Positions 40,503 through 48,947 of a stretch of DNA of 64,000 bases are shown here, in pieces (the first letter of the stretch is position 1; every line of letters begins with the position of its first letter). A program made the position numbers and the translations under genes. The DNA comes from an uncultured Lachnospiraceae bacterium (GTDB lineage: Bacteria; Bacillota; Clostridia; Lachnospirales; Lachnospiraceae): positions 79,536 to 143,535 of the forward strand of contig CAJUHH010000009.1 in NCBI GenBank assembly GCA_910585965.1, in the 5' to 3' direction. The notes below the pieces were generated by a model. That model was given only the letters and a program-made list of their open reading frames with translations, had not been told where the DNA came from and did no database searches.

Positions 40503-43286
40503 TTGCTTGACAAACAATATTATTTATATTCCGTCGATACCGGGTACTTTTATAGCAACCATGAAAAAGATTTGCATAACAGCCACTATAAGTACCGCCG
40601 GGAACGCAACGATATCCAAAATAAACTACCGGAAATTGAAAAAAAACTGAAGCTCTTCGGATATAGCAACGACCAGATCCGAATTTTGAAAAACGGAAAA
40701 GGGGAAGGCATTGACCCGATCGGAGGAACCGGCGATGCCGTTGCCGAATATCTCCATTGGGTCCGACTGATCCAACACAAGCAAAGGAAAATAAAACAGA
40801 CAAAGGAAAAACTGCTTGCGCTTCTATCCAATAAAGTGAAGCAAAACGAATTGACCGATGGAAAAGACCATATCCGAACACTCCCGGAAAACCGCTTAAA
40901 AGACACAGATGTCATATCTATGTTTGATTCTTCTTTGAGCCGGGCAATCGGCATCAAGCAGGACACATTGACGGATGCTTTTCTGGTGGTGCAAATTTAT
41001 TACTTTGATATCTTTAAGGATATTTCCTTTTACGGCTTCCTTTATAAAGGTGAAAAGTATCAGTATTTTACTTCATCGGCCGGACAGATCCGCCAGAAAA
41101 AAGCGGTTTTCATGAAAGAATCCGTATGGAACCAAGTGGAAAAGAATGTCATGTGCGGCCTCACCGTAGATAAAATCAACTCCAAAGGAGGAAACAATGT
41201 CAATAAACACCTGGCCTATATGGCCTTAGCCAATTCCGCGACGGATAAATGGACAGACTTTGATATCGACCGTTCGATCGTCATCGATGACTTTGAAACG
41301 AACGTATACGGAACTTTCGACTTTGTGGACGAGACCGATTATTCGATTACAAGAAAAAATGGTTATATACCTGTTCCCCATACCGACGGGGCGGGCATGA
41401 TACTGCCCTCCCTTTCCACAAAAAATTTTATGTTCCGTGCGCCATGGATCAAAGGATTGCTCGGGGTCTTTGATTTTCATAAATTCATTCGGACAAACGG
41501 CTTCTCTCCCGTGATCCGCGATATTTATGGCAGAGAACACGATATTATGGAAGAAAAAATTCAAATTATTTTCACGAAAAGTCAGTTCAAAATGTATCGC
41601 TATTATGATTCCTGGGAGGAATACAAAGAATCTTTTAAAAAATACGGCTGCAGCGCCGGTATATGCAGCCAGGAGGAAGACAGGGTCAAAAATGCAAAGA
41701 TCAATTATCAGATGCTCCAGACCCTTACGGATATTACGGATGAAGAAATCGATCTGCTCACCCGAAAATCCTCCGAACGGATCCAAAACATATGCAGCTC
41801 CATGGACGGCATGATGCATGTCCTCGGCATCACTCCTTATAACCAAAAGATGACCCCGTTCCAAAAGGCAGTAAAACTCTATCCCGCCCTGTTAAAGGAT
41901 ACCTATGTCAAAGACATGATACGGGACGTGAAAAACAGCCTTTTGAAAAAATACCGCAGCGGGAAACTGGAAATCAACGGCAAATACGCGTTTCTTCTCC
42001 CCGATTACTACGCGGCCTGCGAATATTGGTTCGGCCATATAAAAAATCCCAAAGGACTGTTAGACGACCAGGAAGTATTTTGCCGTCTCTTTCCCCAATA
42101 TGACAAATTGGATTGCTTAAGAAGCCCCCATTTATATAAGGAACATGCCATACGCCGCAATACCGCCGCCAAAGCATACGGCAAGCGTTCCGATATGATC
42201 GGCGAATGGTTTGCCACCAACGGCATTTATGCCAGCACCCACGACCTGATCACAAAGATCCTAATGTATGACGTGGACGGCGATAAAGCCCTCGTCGTCG
42301 CCGACCAGGACTTTATCCGGGTCGCGGAGCGCAATATGTCCGGCATCGTGCCGCTTTATTACAACATGAGGAAAGCGGAACCGACGGAGTTGAACCGCCA
42401 GAATATATACGCCGGGTTACATGCCGCATTTACTGGCGGAAATATCGGGGTATACAGCAATCATATTGCAAAAATATGGAACCACGATGTTTTTTTGTCG
42501 GGGACGGATGCCGAAAAACAAGAGGCCGTCGATTGCGTGAAAAGACTGTGCTGCCAGAATAATTTCGTCATCGATTTTGCCAAAACCTTATATAAGCCGG
42601 AATTCCCGAAGGAAATCAACGAAAAAATTTCCATATATACCAATGCGAAGCTCCCCGCCTTTTTTCTATATGCCAAGGATAAAGACAAGTCCCAGGTCCA
42701 GAAAAGAAATAGTAGCTTCGTCAACCAAATCTATGACCGCATCCCCGACCGGCCGATCAATACCCGGGACATGGATCTGGAAGACATCGACTATCGGAAG
42801 ATGATGGGGAATGCAGGAATTGTATGCAGCAGAGAAGTATCTGATTTATATAAGGAAAGAAACCGACAGTATCGTTACATGATCAACCGAAAGGACGAAT
42901 ACAAAGATAATCTTCGCTATATTGCCTGCAAGCTCCGGGAAGAGTTCCTCCAGTTCGGGTATACGGAAGAAACTATCGCCGATATGCTGGTGGAATATTT
43001 ATATGGCAAAGAAAAAAGATATAAGCAGCTGCTCTGGTTTTGCTACGGACAGTATATTGTCCTCCATCTGGAAAAGAATGTCGGTTCTCTGACGACCAAA
43101 TGCATCCAATGCCAGGACTGCGGCGAGTGGATAGAAGTCCACGCAAAAGACAACCGCACCCACCGCTGCCCCCTATGCCAGAAAGCATATAAAAAACTCT
43201 ATGACCGATCACGGAAAAGAAAAATTCCGTTTAACAAAACGAAAGAAAAAGAACCGTCGTTTACGTACGGATCCCAAACACCCTGA
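40503..43286 (+). CDS. Single-subunit RNA polymerase of the YonO/QDE-1 two-barrel type
   Basis: A 927-residue protein. The catalytic double-psi barrel motif is LMYDVDGDKALVVAD, with D590, D592 and D594 as the Mg-binding DxDGD triad. Upstream, CLRSPHLYKEHAIRRN (about 538-553) resembles the 'RNP.L..GD' block of eukaryotic RNA-directed polymerases and SP-beta YonO. A C-terminal zinc ribbon uses C870, C873, C889 and C892 (CQDC...CPLC), followed by a basic tail. Length is close to YonO. I chose the TTG at 40503 because AAAGGAGG lies eight bases upstream; the longer frame has no site. It lies divergent from the sigma-DUF262 fusion and directly before the tail genes, so it probably transcribes them. 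No multisubunit RNAP or reverse transcriptase motif is seen. Identification is by motif, not by alignment. Confidence 0.8.
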   Translation: MLDKQYYLYSVDTGYFYSNHEKDLHNSHYKYRRERNDIQNKLPEIEKKLKLFGYSNDQIRILKNGKGEGIDPIGGTGDAVAEYLHWVRLIQHKQRKIKQTKEKLLALLSNKVKQNELTDGKDHIRTLPENRLKDTDVISMFDSSLSRAIGIKQDTLTDAFLVVQIYYFDIFKDISFYGFLYKGEKYQYFTSSAGQIRQKKAVFMKESVWNQVEKNVMCGLTVDKINSKGGNNVNKHLAYMALANSATDKWTDFDIDRSIVIDDFETNVYGTFDFVDETDYSITRKNGYIPVPHTDGAGMILPSLSTKNFMFRAPWIKGLLGVFDFHKFIRTNGFSPVIRDIYGREHDIMEEKIQIIFTKSQFKMYRYYDSWEEYKESFKKYGCSAGICSQEEDRVKNAKINYQMLQTLTDITDEEIDLLTRKSSERIQNICSSMDGMMHVLGITPYNQKMTPFQKAVKLYPALLKDTYVKDMIRDVKNSLLKKYRSGKLEINGKYAFLLPDYYAACEYWFGHIKNPKGLLDDQEVFCRLFPQYDKLDCLRSPHLYKEHAIRRNTAAKAYGKRSDMIGEWFATNGIYASTHDLITKILMYDVDGDKALVVADQDFIRVAERNMSGIVPLYYNMRKAEPTELNRQNIYAGLHAAFTGGNIGVYSNHIAKIWNHDVFLSGTDAEKQEAVDCVKRLCCQNNFVIDFAKTLYKPEFPKEINEKISIYTNAKLPAFFLYAKDKDKSQVQKRNSSFVNQIYDRIPDRPINTRDMDLEDIDYRKMMGNAGIVCSREVSDLYKERNRQYRYMINRKDEYKDNLRYIACKLREEFLQFGYTEETIADMLVEYLYGKEKRYKQLLWFCYGQYIVLHLEKNVGSLTTKCIQCQDCGEWIEVHAKDNRTHRCPLCQKAYKKLYDRSRKRKIPFNKTKEKEPSFTYGSQTP

Positions 43287-43370
43287 AAAAATAAGCCCGT
43301 AAATAACGTCCGAAGTTTTGTGCGTATAAGGGAAGACGTAAAACAGCAATATGCGGAGGTAGAAAATCAT

Positions 43371-43679
43371 TTGAATATTTCACAGGATACATTGATCAAA
43401 CAAATAGCGGAAAAAGAAGATATGAATACGGCCACAGTCCGCAAACTGTTCCAGTCGATGGAAGAGATCATTTTTGACTGCTTATCTTCCACCGCCCCTT
43501 TCGAAGAGCTTACGATCAAGTTATGGAACGGCATCCAGATCAGGCGAACATACATAAAAGCCAGGCAATATTCGAAAGGGATGTTCCAAAACATAATCTG
43601 CCCGGAGCATGTCCATATCAAAGTGCATTTATCGAAATATTACGGCAGACAAATCAACCAAAAGTTATTTGGCAGATAA
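43371..43679 (+). CDS. HU/IHF-like small DNA-binding protein
   Basis: A 102-residue protein starting at a TTG with GGAGG eleven bases upstream. ISQDTLIKQIAEKEDMNTATVRKLFQSMEEIIFDCLS matches the helical half of HU/IHF-type proteins, and the following ELTIKLWNGIQIRRTYIKARQYSKGM.QNIICPEHVHIKVHLSKYYGRQIN fits the beta-arm half, though the canonical GRNP motif is absent. It follows the polymerase gene and could organise template DNA. A GTG at 43320 is a poorer start without a site. Confidence 0.5.
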   Translation: MNISQDTLIKQIAEKEDMNTATVRKLFQSMEEIIFDCLSSTAPFEELTIKLWNGIQIRRTYIKARQYSKGMFQNIICPEHVHIKVHLSKYYGRQINQKLFGR

Positions 43680-43728
43680 ATCTTACCTTTCTCATTTTGC
43701 GCAAGTCTGTCCCTCATTTCTTATGCGG

Positions 43729-43759
43729 GCGGCGGTATAGTCTATGGTTGTACCGCCGC
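43729..43759. other. GC-rich hairpin downstream of the HU-like gene
   Basis: GCGGCGGTA (43729-43737) and TACCGCCGC (43751-43759) form a perfect 9-bp stem with a 13-base loop. No T run follows, so it may be a processing or pausing structure and not a terminator. Confidence 0.5.
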
Positions 43760-43829
43760 TTGCTTCTCAACAAGAAAACCATTATCACACGGCCGCCATG
43801 CGATCGTGTATCCATTCAGGAGGTAAAGG

Positions 43830-44396
43830 ATGCCAGAAAACTATTATAACCCGCTCTCCGATATGGGGCGGATCAAGGAAAGCCTTATATCGCTCTTTTC
43901 CCATACGGAAGACCTGACCCGGCTTATCGCCCATTGCTTTGATACCCCTTATATGGAGGGGATCGCGGCAGACTGCGGCAGCGCCATATTCGTTGAGACC
44001 TATTTGACCAAAAAAACCAGCCAGCGAATCAAAGAAGTCGGCATCGATATCTGGGTATTATGCCAAAAGGATTCCATCGAACTGTCGGAAACCGACAAGG
44101 CATATTATCAGTCGAAAGGAATCTATGGAAACCGAATCGACAGTTCCATCCAGGTCATCCATTCGTCCCTGTCCGCCCCCAGACAATCCATGCTCCCGTG
44201 GAAAAATACTCTGCGGAAAAACACCCCTTTGGAAAATACTCCTTTGGCGGCCTGTCCCTTTCTTCGGAAAAAGATCCGCTCACGCCCTGTTGCCCCGGAG
44301 CCGGATTTTACGGGAAATGCCTGTCCTATACCTACCAGTCCTTCCATCAGCGAAAATAGCAGCGTATGGTCATATGTTTTGCAGGCACAAACTTAA
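43830..44396 (+). CDS. Unknown protein of tail locus 2 (reading frame uncertain after residue 110)
   Basis: The N-terminal 110 residues look natural: YNPLSDMGRIKESLISLFSHTEDLTRLIAHCFDTPYMEGIAADCGSAIFVETYLTKKTSQRIKEVGIDIWVLCQKDS. After about 44190 all three plus frames stay open. The annotated frame becomes Pro-rich and odd (MLPWKNTLRKNTPLENTPLAACPF), while the minus-one frame gives a better-looking tail (VEKYSAEKHPFGKYSFGGLSLSSEKD...) ending at 44359. A one-base frameshift is possible. The ATG has AGGAGG upstream. The position before the tube gene suggests a neck or tail-completion role; no family is recognised. Confidence 0.5.
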   Translation: MPENYYNPLSDMGRIKESLISLFSHTEDLTRLIAHCFDTPYMEGIAADCGSAIFVETYLTKKTSQRIKEVGIDIWVLCQKDSIELSETDKAYYQSKGIYGNRIDSSIQVIHSSLSAPRQSMLPWKNTLRKNTPLENTPLAACPFLRKKIRSRPVAPEPDFTGNACPIPTSPSISENSSVWSYVLQAQT

Positions 44397-44430
44397 AACG
44401 CGCAAAAACTGCACAGAAATGGGGGCATCT

Positions 44431-45183
44431 ATGAAATTAAGTTATTTTGAGCTGTTATCGCCCGAACCAGTATCCATACCGGAAATCGGCGGGATTCTGT
44501 CGCCAAAGCTGCGGGATATCTCCTTGCTTGGCTATCCCGCCTACCAAAATTATCTGGCCGTCCTGCTGATGGACACTGCGGAATATTTTACGATGGCTGG
44601 ATATTCCGAGCAATATCGCTCCTTATCCGAAGAAGAAAAGGCGCAAATCGATCTCTTTGGACTGCTGACTGCCAACGAGCAGACTTTGGCGCTGCTGCAG
44701 GACATGCTAAACTTTTTTATCCGCGAAAATGTCCTATATTCCCCGGAGCATAAGGGGTTCGCCGTGCAAGACAGCGGCAAAACAATCGGTTGGATCACCA
44801 AAGACAATTATCCCGAAGTATGCAGCCTGATCTGCCAGCGCATCTGCATCCATCCCAGACAAAAAGAAGATCCCTCCAAAGTCAAAAGCGAAAAAGCGTG
44901 GGAAATTATGAAAAAACTTCAGAAGGGAAGAATGGAAAAAGCAAAGCAGGCCGCCCCGGATGAAAACATGGAATTAGGGAATATCATATCCGCCGTTGCG
45001 AATAAAAGCAATTCCCTCCATATCATCAATATTTGGGATCTGACCATATTCCAGCTCTGGGACTGTTTTTCCAGGCTGTCAAACAATAGCATATACGATA
45101 TCCAATCCATGAGCGTCGCCGCATGGGGCGATAAAGAGAAACACTTTGATCCCTCCGCATGGTTTCAAAGAATCAACCGGTAA
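44431..45183 (+). CDS. Unknown protein (250 aa) before the tube-like gene
   Basis: A soluble protein starting MKLSYFELLSPEPVSIPEIGGILSPKLRDISLLGYPAYQNYLAVLLMDTAEYF. The middle is Leu-rich and helical (LFGLLTANEQTLALLQDMLNFFIRENV); the end has LHIINIWDLTIFQLWDCFSRLSNNSIYDIQSMSVAAWGDKEKHFDPSAWF. The ATG at 44431 has GGGGG upstream; the longer open frame begins inside the previous gene. The helical C-terminus resembles structural chaperones, and the gene precedes a tube-like protein, so a tail assembly chaperone is my best guess. Confidence 0.55.
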   Translation: MKLSYFELLSPEPVSIPEIGGILSPKLRDISLLGYPAYQNYLAVLLMDTAEYFTMAGYSEQYRSLSEEEKAQIDLFGLLTANEQTLALLQDMLNFFIRENVLYSPEHKGFAVQDSGKTIGWITKDNYPEVCSLICQRICIHPRQKEDPSKVKSEKAWEIMKKLQKGRMEKAKQAAPDENMELGNIISAVANKSNSLHIINIWDLTIFQLWDCFSRLSNNSIYDIQSMSVAAWGDKEKHFDPSAWFQRINR

Positions 45184-45280
45184 CTGGGTCCCGCCACCAA
45201 TGGGACTTTCACTAACATAAGGATGGCCCGCCTGGCGCGTCATCCGCTACTCTCACACACAAAGAAATGGAGGAAACACT

Positions 45281-46012
45281 ATGACCAATCCAAACATGGC
45301 CAACCGAGAAGTCTGCGATCTGATCTTCGTTGACTACGCAACCAAGAAACCCTTTTTGAACCTGGACTTCGCCAACGTATCGACTACTGAACTTACCGGC
45401 GAATCCGTATTCGCTTACGGTGGAAAAGGCCATCCGAAGCGCGTCCAGTTCTCCGGCGAAAGAGGCGGGACTCTTACGATCGAAACGCAGATCCAGACAG
45501 TCAAGCTGTGGCAGCTGATCACTGGCGGCGAAATCAACAAATCCGCAAAATTTGTCACCCGCATCGAAGCTGTCGTGGACGAAGCCGGAACCGGCATTAC
45601 CTTGCCCGACGTACCGGTAACTGGCAGCACCGTTGTTTATGCAGCCGATGACGACTGCGGAACGGAACTGGCATGCACGGTTGCCAGCAAAACCGTTACA
45701 CTTGCTTCTGCCTTGAACGGCGGCGATAAAGTGATCGTTTATTACATGAAGGAAGTAACCGAAGGAGTACAGCGGATCAATGTCAAATCCACCAGCTTCC
45801 CCAAGAACTTTATCGTATATGGCGACACGATCATGAAGACGGAAGACGACGAAATACTGCCTTACCGCCTCGTTGCCGCGAAATGCGCGCCCCAGTCCAA
45901 TATGAGCTTATCCTTCTCCAACAACGGCGATCCCGGCACGATCAGCATCGTCTGCGACCTGCTGGCAGACCAGGACGACAATATCCTTGACCTTATTCTC
46001 ATCGAAGAATAA
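45281..46012 (+). CDS. Tail locus 2: tail tube-like structural protein
   Basis: A 243-residue beta-rich protein. MANREVCDLIFVDYATKKPFLNLDFANVSTTELTGESVFAYGGKGHPKRVQFSGERGGTLTIETQIQTVKLWQLITGG is a pattern found in tube-like proteins of large Firmicutes phages, distinct from the TP901-1-type tube of locus 1. An Ig-like or linker insertion lies in the middle (ITLPDVPVTGSTVVYAADDDCGTELACTVASKTVTLASAL). The ATG has TGGAGGAAA upstream. It is followed by a strong hairpin (46025-46053), as is common after abundant tube genes. Family assignment is by pattern and position. Confidence 0.65.
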   Translation: MTNPNMANREVCDLIFVDYATKKPFLNLDFANVSTTELTGESVFAYGGKGHPKRVQFSGERGGTLTIETQIQTVKLWQLITGGEINKSAKFVTRIEAVVDEAGTGITLPDVPVTGSTVVYAADDDCGTELACTVASKTVTLASALNGGDKVIVYYMKEVTEGVQRINVKSTSFPKNFIVYGDTIMKTEDDEILPYRLVAAKCAPQSNMSLSFSNNGDPGTISIVCDLLADQDDNILDLILIEE

Positions 46013-46024
46013 CAGACGGCATAT

Positions 46025-46053
46025 CGGGCAGGGAAGATACTCTTCTCTGCCCG
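46025..46053 (+). other. Stable hairpin after the tube-like gene
   Basis: CGGGCAG and CTGCCCG (46025-46031 / 46047-46053) with an inner GAAGA/TCTTC pair form a long stem with a 3-base loop. No T run follows, so partial termination or mRNA stabilisation is more likely than full termination. Confidence 0.55.
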
Positions 46054-46096
46054 GTTCCTATGGAACAGCAAAAAACAAGAAAGGAGAACCCGTTTC

Positions 46097-46480
46097 ATGA
46101 ATCTCTTCAACGGAATCAAAAATTTTTTAGAATTCGTAAACGATAACTGGACAGCCATTGCCGTCATGATCGGCCTTGTTCTTACGATCACAGGAAAAGC
46201 AGTGAATTATTTCCGCAGATCCAAAGAGGAAAAAATCGAAATCGTCCAAAAACAAATACAAGCGATTATGCTGAAGCTTGTCACCGATGCGGAAGAAAAC
46301 TATGATGCCTGGAACCAGGCCGGTTCCATCAAACGCGCCCAGGTAATCGAAACGATCTTTTCCAGATATCCCATTTTATCAAAGGTTTCCAATCCACAGG
46401 CCCTCATTGCCTGGATCGACCAGACCATCGACGAAGCCCTGGTGACTCTGCGGGGAATTATCACCAGCCATGAAACATAA
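46097..46480 (+). CDS. Holin (LL-H type)
   Basis: A 127-residue protein. One N-terminal transmembrane helix, NWTAIAVMIGLVLTITGKAVNYF (about 17-39), is followed by a charged helix EEKIEIVQKQIQAIMLKLVTDAEENY and AGSIKRAQVIETIFSRYPILSK..., ending LIAWIDQTIDEALVTLRGIIT. This matches the Phage_holin_LLH layout. The ATG has AAAGGAGAA upstream. It directly precedes the endolysin gene, forming a standard lysis cassette. Confidence 0.85.
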   Translation: MNLFNGIKNFLEFVNDNWTAIAVMIGLVLTITGKAVNYFRRSKEEKIEIVQKQIQAIMLKLVTDAEENYDAWNQAGSIKRAQVIETIFSRYPILSKVSNPQALIAWIDQTIDEALVTLRGIITSHET

Positions 46481-46494
46481 CAGGAGAAAATAAC

Positions 46495-47634
46495 GTGCCA
46501 AAGAAAATAAACGAAGTCATTGCTTACTTTGAAAGCCTTTATCAAAACAAAGCCGTCTACTTATGGGGTGCAAACGGAGAAACCATTACCAAAGAATTAT
46601 GCGACCGGCTTTACCGCTCTTACGGCTCCTCCTCTTACAACAAAGCTTATTATGAGAGCAAATGCAAAGAAGGTGCCGGCAGAATCGGAGCGGATTGCTC
46701 CGGAGCCATGTATCCCATGTCAGGATTTGATACAACCGCCCAGGGTTACTACAATAAATGTACCGCAAAGGGCGGCATAACTTCCCTTCCCAAAGATACT
46801 CCCTGTTTGGTTTTCAAGGGGAGAACCGCGTCGTCCATCCGCCATATGGGATTTTATCTGGGCAACGGATATGTCATCGAAATGAAATCCAGCAAAGAAA
46901 ACTGCATCAAGGACAAACTAGATGGAAAAGGATGGAACTGGTATGGAATCCCCGGCTGGATCGACTACTCATCCGGCGGCTCCCACGATGCACAGGCGGC
47001 CATTGCCAAATGCGTCGATGTCAGCTGTTACCAAGGCGATATTGACTGGAACCTAGTTCGGTCGGAGGGCATCCATTCTGCCATCCTGAAAGTCATCCGC
47101 AAAGACTTAAAGCCCGATAGCAAGTTCGAGCAGAACTGGAAAGGCTGCCAGAATGCCGGCATCCCTATTGACGGAGTATACAATTACTCCTACGCCGTTA
47201 CCGTTCCAAAGGCGCAGTTAGACGCCAAGACCGTATTGTCCGTTTTAGACGGAAGAAAATGCACGGTCTGGCTCGACCTGGAAGATCCATGCCAGCAGAA
47301 GCTCGGTTCCTTGCTGAAAGATATCATTAACGCCTATAGGGATATTATCGTATCCGCCGGTTATGAATTCGGAATTTATACAGGTCCGTCTTTCTATAAC
47401 CCATTTATCAAGCCCTATATTTCACAAATAGCATGCGATAAATGGTGGCTGGCCAGATATTATAATTCCTATCGCAAAATGGCTGTATCCGTTGGTCCCA
47501 ATGAACAGTATAACCCCAAACTCATGACAGGGATAAGCCCGATCCACGCCTGGCAGTATACTTCATCCGGACAGGTCGCAGGAATCCGCGGCAACGTGGA
47601 TCTCAGCGTCATATACCAAGATAAAAAGAAGTGA
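46495..47634 (+). CDS. Two-domain endolysin (NlpC/P60 + GH25)
   Basis: A 379-residue peptidoglycan hydrolase. The N-terminal domain (1-160) is NlpC/P60-like: GADCSGA with the catalytic Cys near 68 and IRHMGFYL with the His near 117. The C-terminal domain (about 170-375) is GH25: CVDVSCYQGDIDW, VWLDLED with the Asp261/Glu263 pair, and WQYTSSGQVAGIRGNVDLSV. It starts with GTG after AGGAGAA. The GH25 half is strongly similar to the lysozyme of tail locus 1, which suggests both adapted to the same peptidoglycan. It lies between the holin and a TM protein. Confidence 0.92.
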   Translation: MPKKINEVIAYFESLYQNKAVYLWGANGETITKELCDRLYRSYGSSSYNKAYYESKCKEGAGRIGADCSGAMYPMSGFDTTAQGYYNKCTAKGGITSLPKDTPCLVFKGRTASSIRHMGFYLGNGYVIEMKSSKENCIKDKLDGKGWNWYGIPGWIDYSSGGSHDAQAAIAKCVDVSCYQGDIDWNLVRSEGIHSAILKVIRKDLKPDSKFEQNWKGCQNAGIPIDGVYNYSYAVTVPKAQLDAKTVLSVLDGRKCTVWLDLEDPCQQKLGSLLKDIINAYRDIIVSAGYEFGIYTGPSFYNPFIKPYISQIACDKWWLARYYNSYRKMAVSVGPNEQYNPKLMTGISPIHAWQYTSSGQVAGIRGNVDLSVIYQDKKK

Positions 47635-47645
47635 GGGAACTGCGG

Positions 47646-48155
47646 ATGGATGCAATAAAAGAACTATGGAATATCAACTTTCCTTACGTTCTCATTTCTG
47701 TTATCATCATCCTTCTGGGAGCCCGGGCAGTCGTATCCCCTTTCGAATGGGCCATCGACCGGCTCGGGCTTGAAACAAAATGGATGCGGAGGAGGCGGGA
47801 AGAACACGACCTGCTTCTGAATACATCCAAAAACCTGATTGCACTGCAGGAAAAACATATGGAAGATATGAAAAGATCCGATGAACATGACGAAGAAATG
47901 AGAACTGACATAAAGAAACTTACCGACCTTTTCATTGATAAGCAAATCAACGATTACCGATGGGAAATCATCCATCTTGCCGACACCATTTCCAGCGGAA
48001 AAAATATCAGCAAGGAATGTCTCCGCCATGCGGTTTCCACTTATGAAAAATATGAAAAAATTATTACCGAACATGGGCTGGTAAACGGCGAAGTGGAAAT
48101 ATCCATCGAAGTAATCCGGGATAATTATCAGCAAAAATTAAAAGAAGGATTTTAG
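47646..48155 (+). CDS. Membrane-anchored coiled-coil protein (169 aa)
   Basis: N-terminal helix FPYVLISVIIILLGARAVVSPFEWAI is a membrane segment. A charged coiled coil follows: MRRRREEHDLLLNTSKNLIALQEKHMEDMKRSDEHDEEMRTDIKKLTDLFI. The C-terminal part, SSGKNISKECLRHAVSTYEKYEKIITEHGLVNGEVEISIEVIRDNY, resembles phage proteins found after endolysins that regulate lysis or act as spanin-like factors. I chose the ATG at 47646, with GAGG upstream, over a GTG overlapping the endolysin stop. Function is unproven. Confidence 0.65.
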   Translation: MDAIKELWNINFPYVLISVIIILLGARAVVSPFEWAIDRLGLETKWMRRRREEHDLLLNTSKNLIALQEKHMEDMKRSDEHDEEMRTDIKKLTDLFIDKQINDYRWEIIHLADTISSGKNISKECLRHAVSTYEKYEKIITEHGLVNGEVEISIEVIRDNYQQKLKEGF

Positions 48156-48158
48156 CAT

Positions 48159-48272
48159 ATGAATCATGATCCTAACGAACAGGGAATCAGCAGACTGATC
48201 CAGAACCTCAAAAAACAGTTTGCCGATTTCAAGAACATTGGTAAACGCCGTATCAGTGTACGGATTTCATAA
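48159..48272 (+). pseudogene. 5' end of the tape measure gene, interrupted
   Basis: ATG at 48159 with GAAGGA nine bases upstream encodes 37 residues, MNHDPNEQGISRLIQNLKKQFADFKNIGKR..., and then stops. This looks like the start of a tape measure protein, not a finished gene: the continuation with the same character (INDVKNKFAEFSNAYRSFGLLG) appears about 2 kb later in the same frame class. The intervening 1.9 kb carries a structured RNA and two extra genes. Either the gene is broken or the insert is removed from the RNA. Confidence 0.6.
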
Positions 48273-48279
48273 ATGTTTT

Positions 48280-48745
48280 TTGTTATGAATATGCCCTTCA
48301 TGCCTGAGGAATTGCCACAATGTCATACCAAAGGCAGGAATGTGCGGGCCTTGTCAACCCGCAATGTTCTATAAAGTAAATCGTAATTGGGGGTTGCTGT
48401 CCCCCAGTGCTGGGAAGCTTTTTTATAGTGAATATATAGTGCCGCATGGCTACAACGTGGCTGGAAACGGCGGGCGTGACATGCACTCCGAAAGGATGCC
48501 GGCAACGGCAAGAAAATATGCGGCAGGCCGTAAGCGGAAACGCTAAGCGGCATGTCCTTGTGGAATTGGACAAAACCACCAATCAGCAGCGGAACCCCTA
48601 AGTCTGATCCTTCAGATATGGAAGTGTTCACAGAGTATAAACGATTTTGAGTCGGAAGGCTTGTAAGAGGTACTCGAAACCAGGAAGGAAAACCTGCCCG
48701 TGACTGGGTAGAAACCAAAAGAGCATGGCTGCTCTCCTGCTTTTT
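48280..48745 (+). ncRNA. Structured RNA, possibly HEARO/omega-RNA-like
   Basis: The stretch lacks a credible ORF but shows many paired elements: GCGGG...CCCGC near 48341-48356, TGGGGG...CCCCCA near 48387-48405, CTATAAAG...CTTTTTTATAG, and a long-range CCCGC/GCGGG pair (GTCAACCCGC with AACGGCGGGCG). ACGTGGCTGGAAACGGCGGGC and a CCGAAAGG loop resemble what I recall of the HEARO RNA that guides IscB. An intrinsic terminator, AGAGCA/TGCTCT then TTTTT, closes it at 48720-48745. No IscB gene is adjacent. It could alternatively be the remains of a group II intron. Boundaries are approximate. Confidence 0.45.
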
Positions 48746-48947
48746 GACAGCATTCGGATGAGTTCATCCGGGGAAAGGCGGGATAATGCCGGGATTTCTC
48801 CTGGCCTTTGTGGAGGAAACGGAGAATTGTTTTGGCTCGCTGCATTGTATTTGCCGGCAAGCGGCGGGAATCAATTTTCCCAGATTGCAAGACCGTTTTA
48901 TGGTACAGTTTCTGTGATATGCTTGTTTTTATGGAGGTGGGATTTTC

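Noticed and set aside
43729..43759. CRISPR or tRNA in the gap before the 43830 gene
   Set aside because: Only a single hairpin; no repeats, no cloverleaf.
48280..48745. Group II intron reading of the structured RNA
   Set aside because: A GTGCG at 48337 could be a 5' end, but no domain V-type hairpin or reverse transcriptase is visible. Left as an alternative only.
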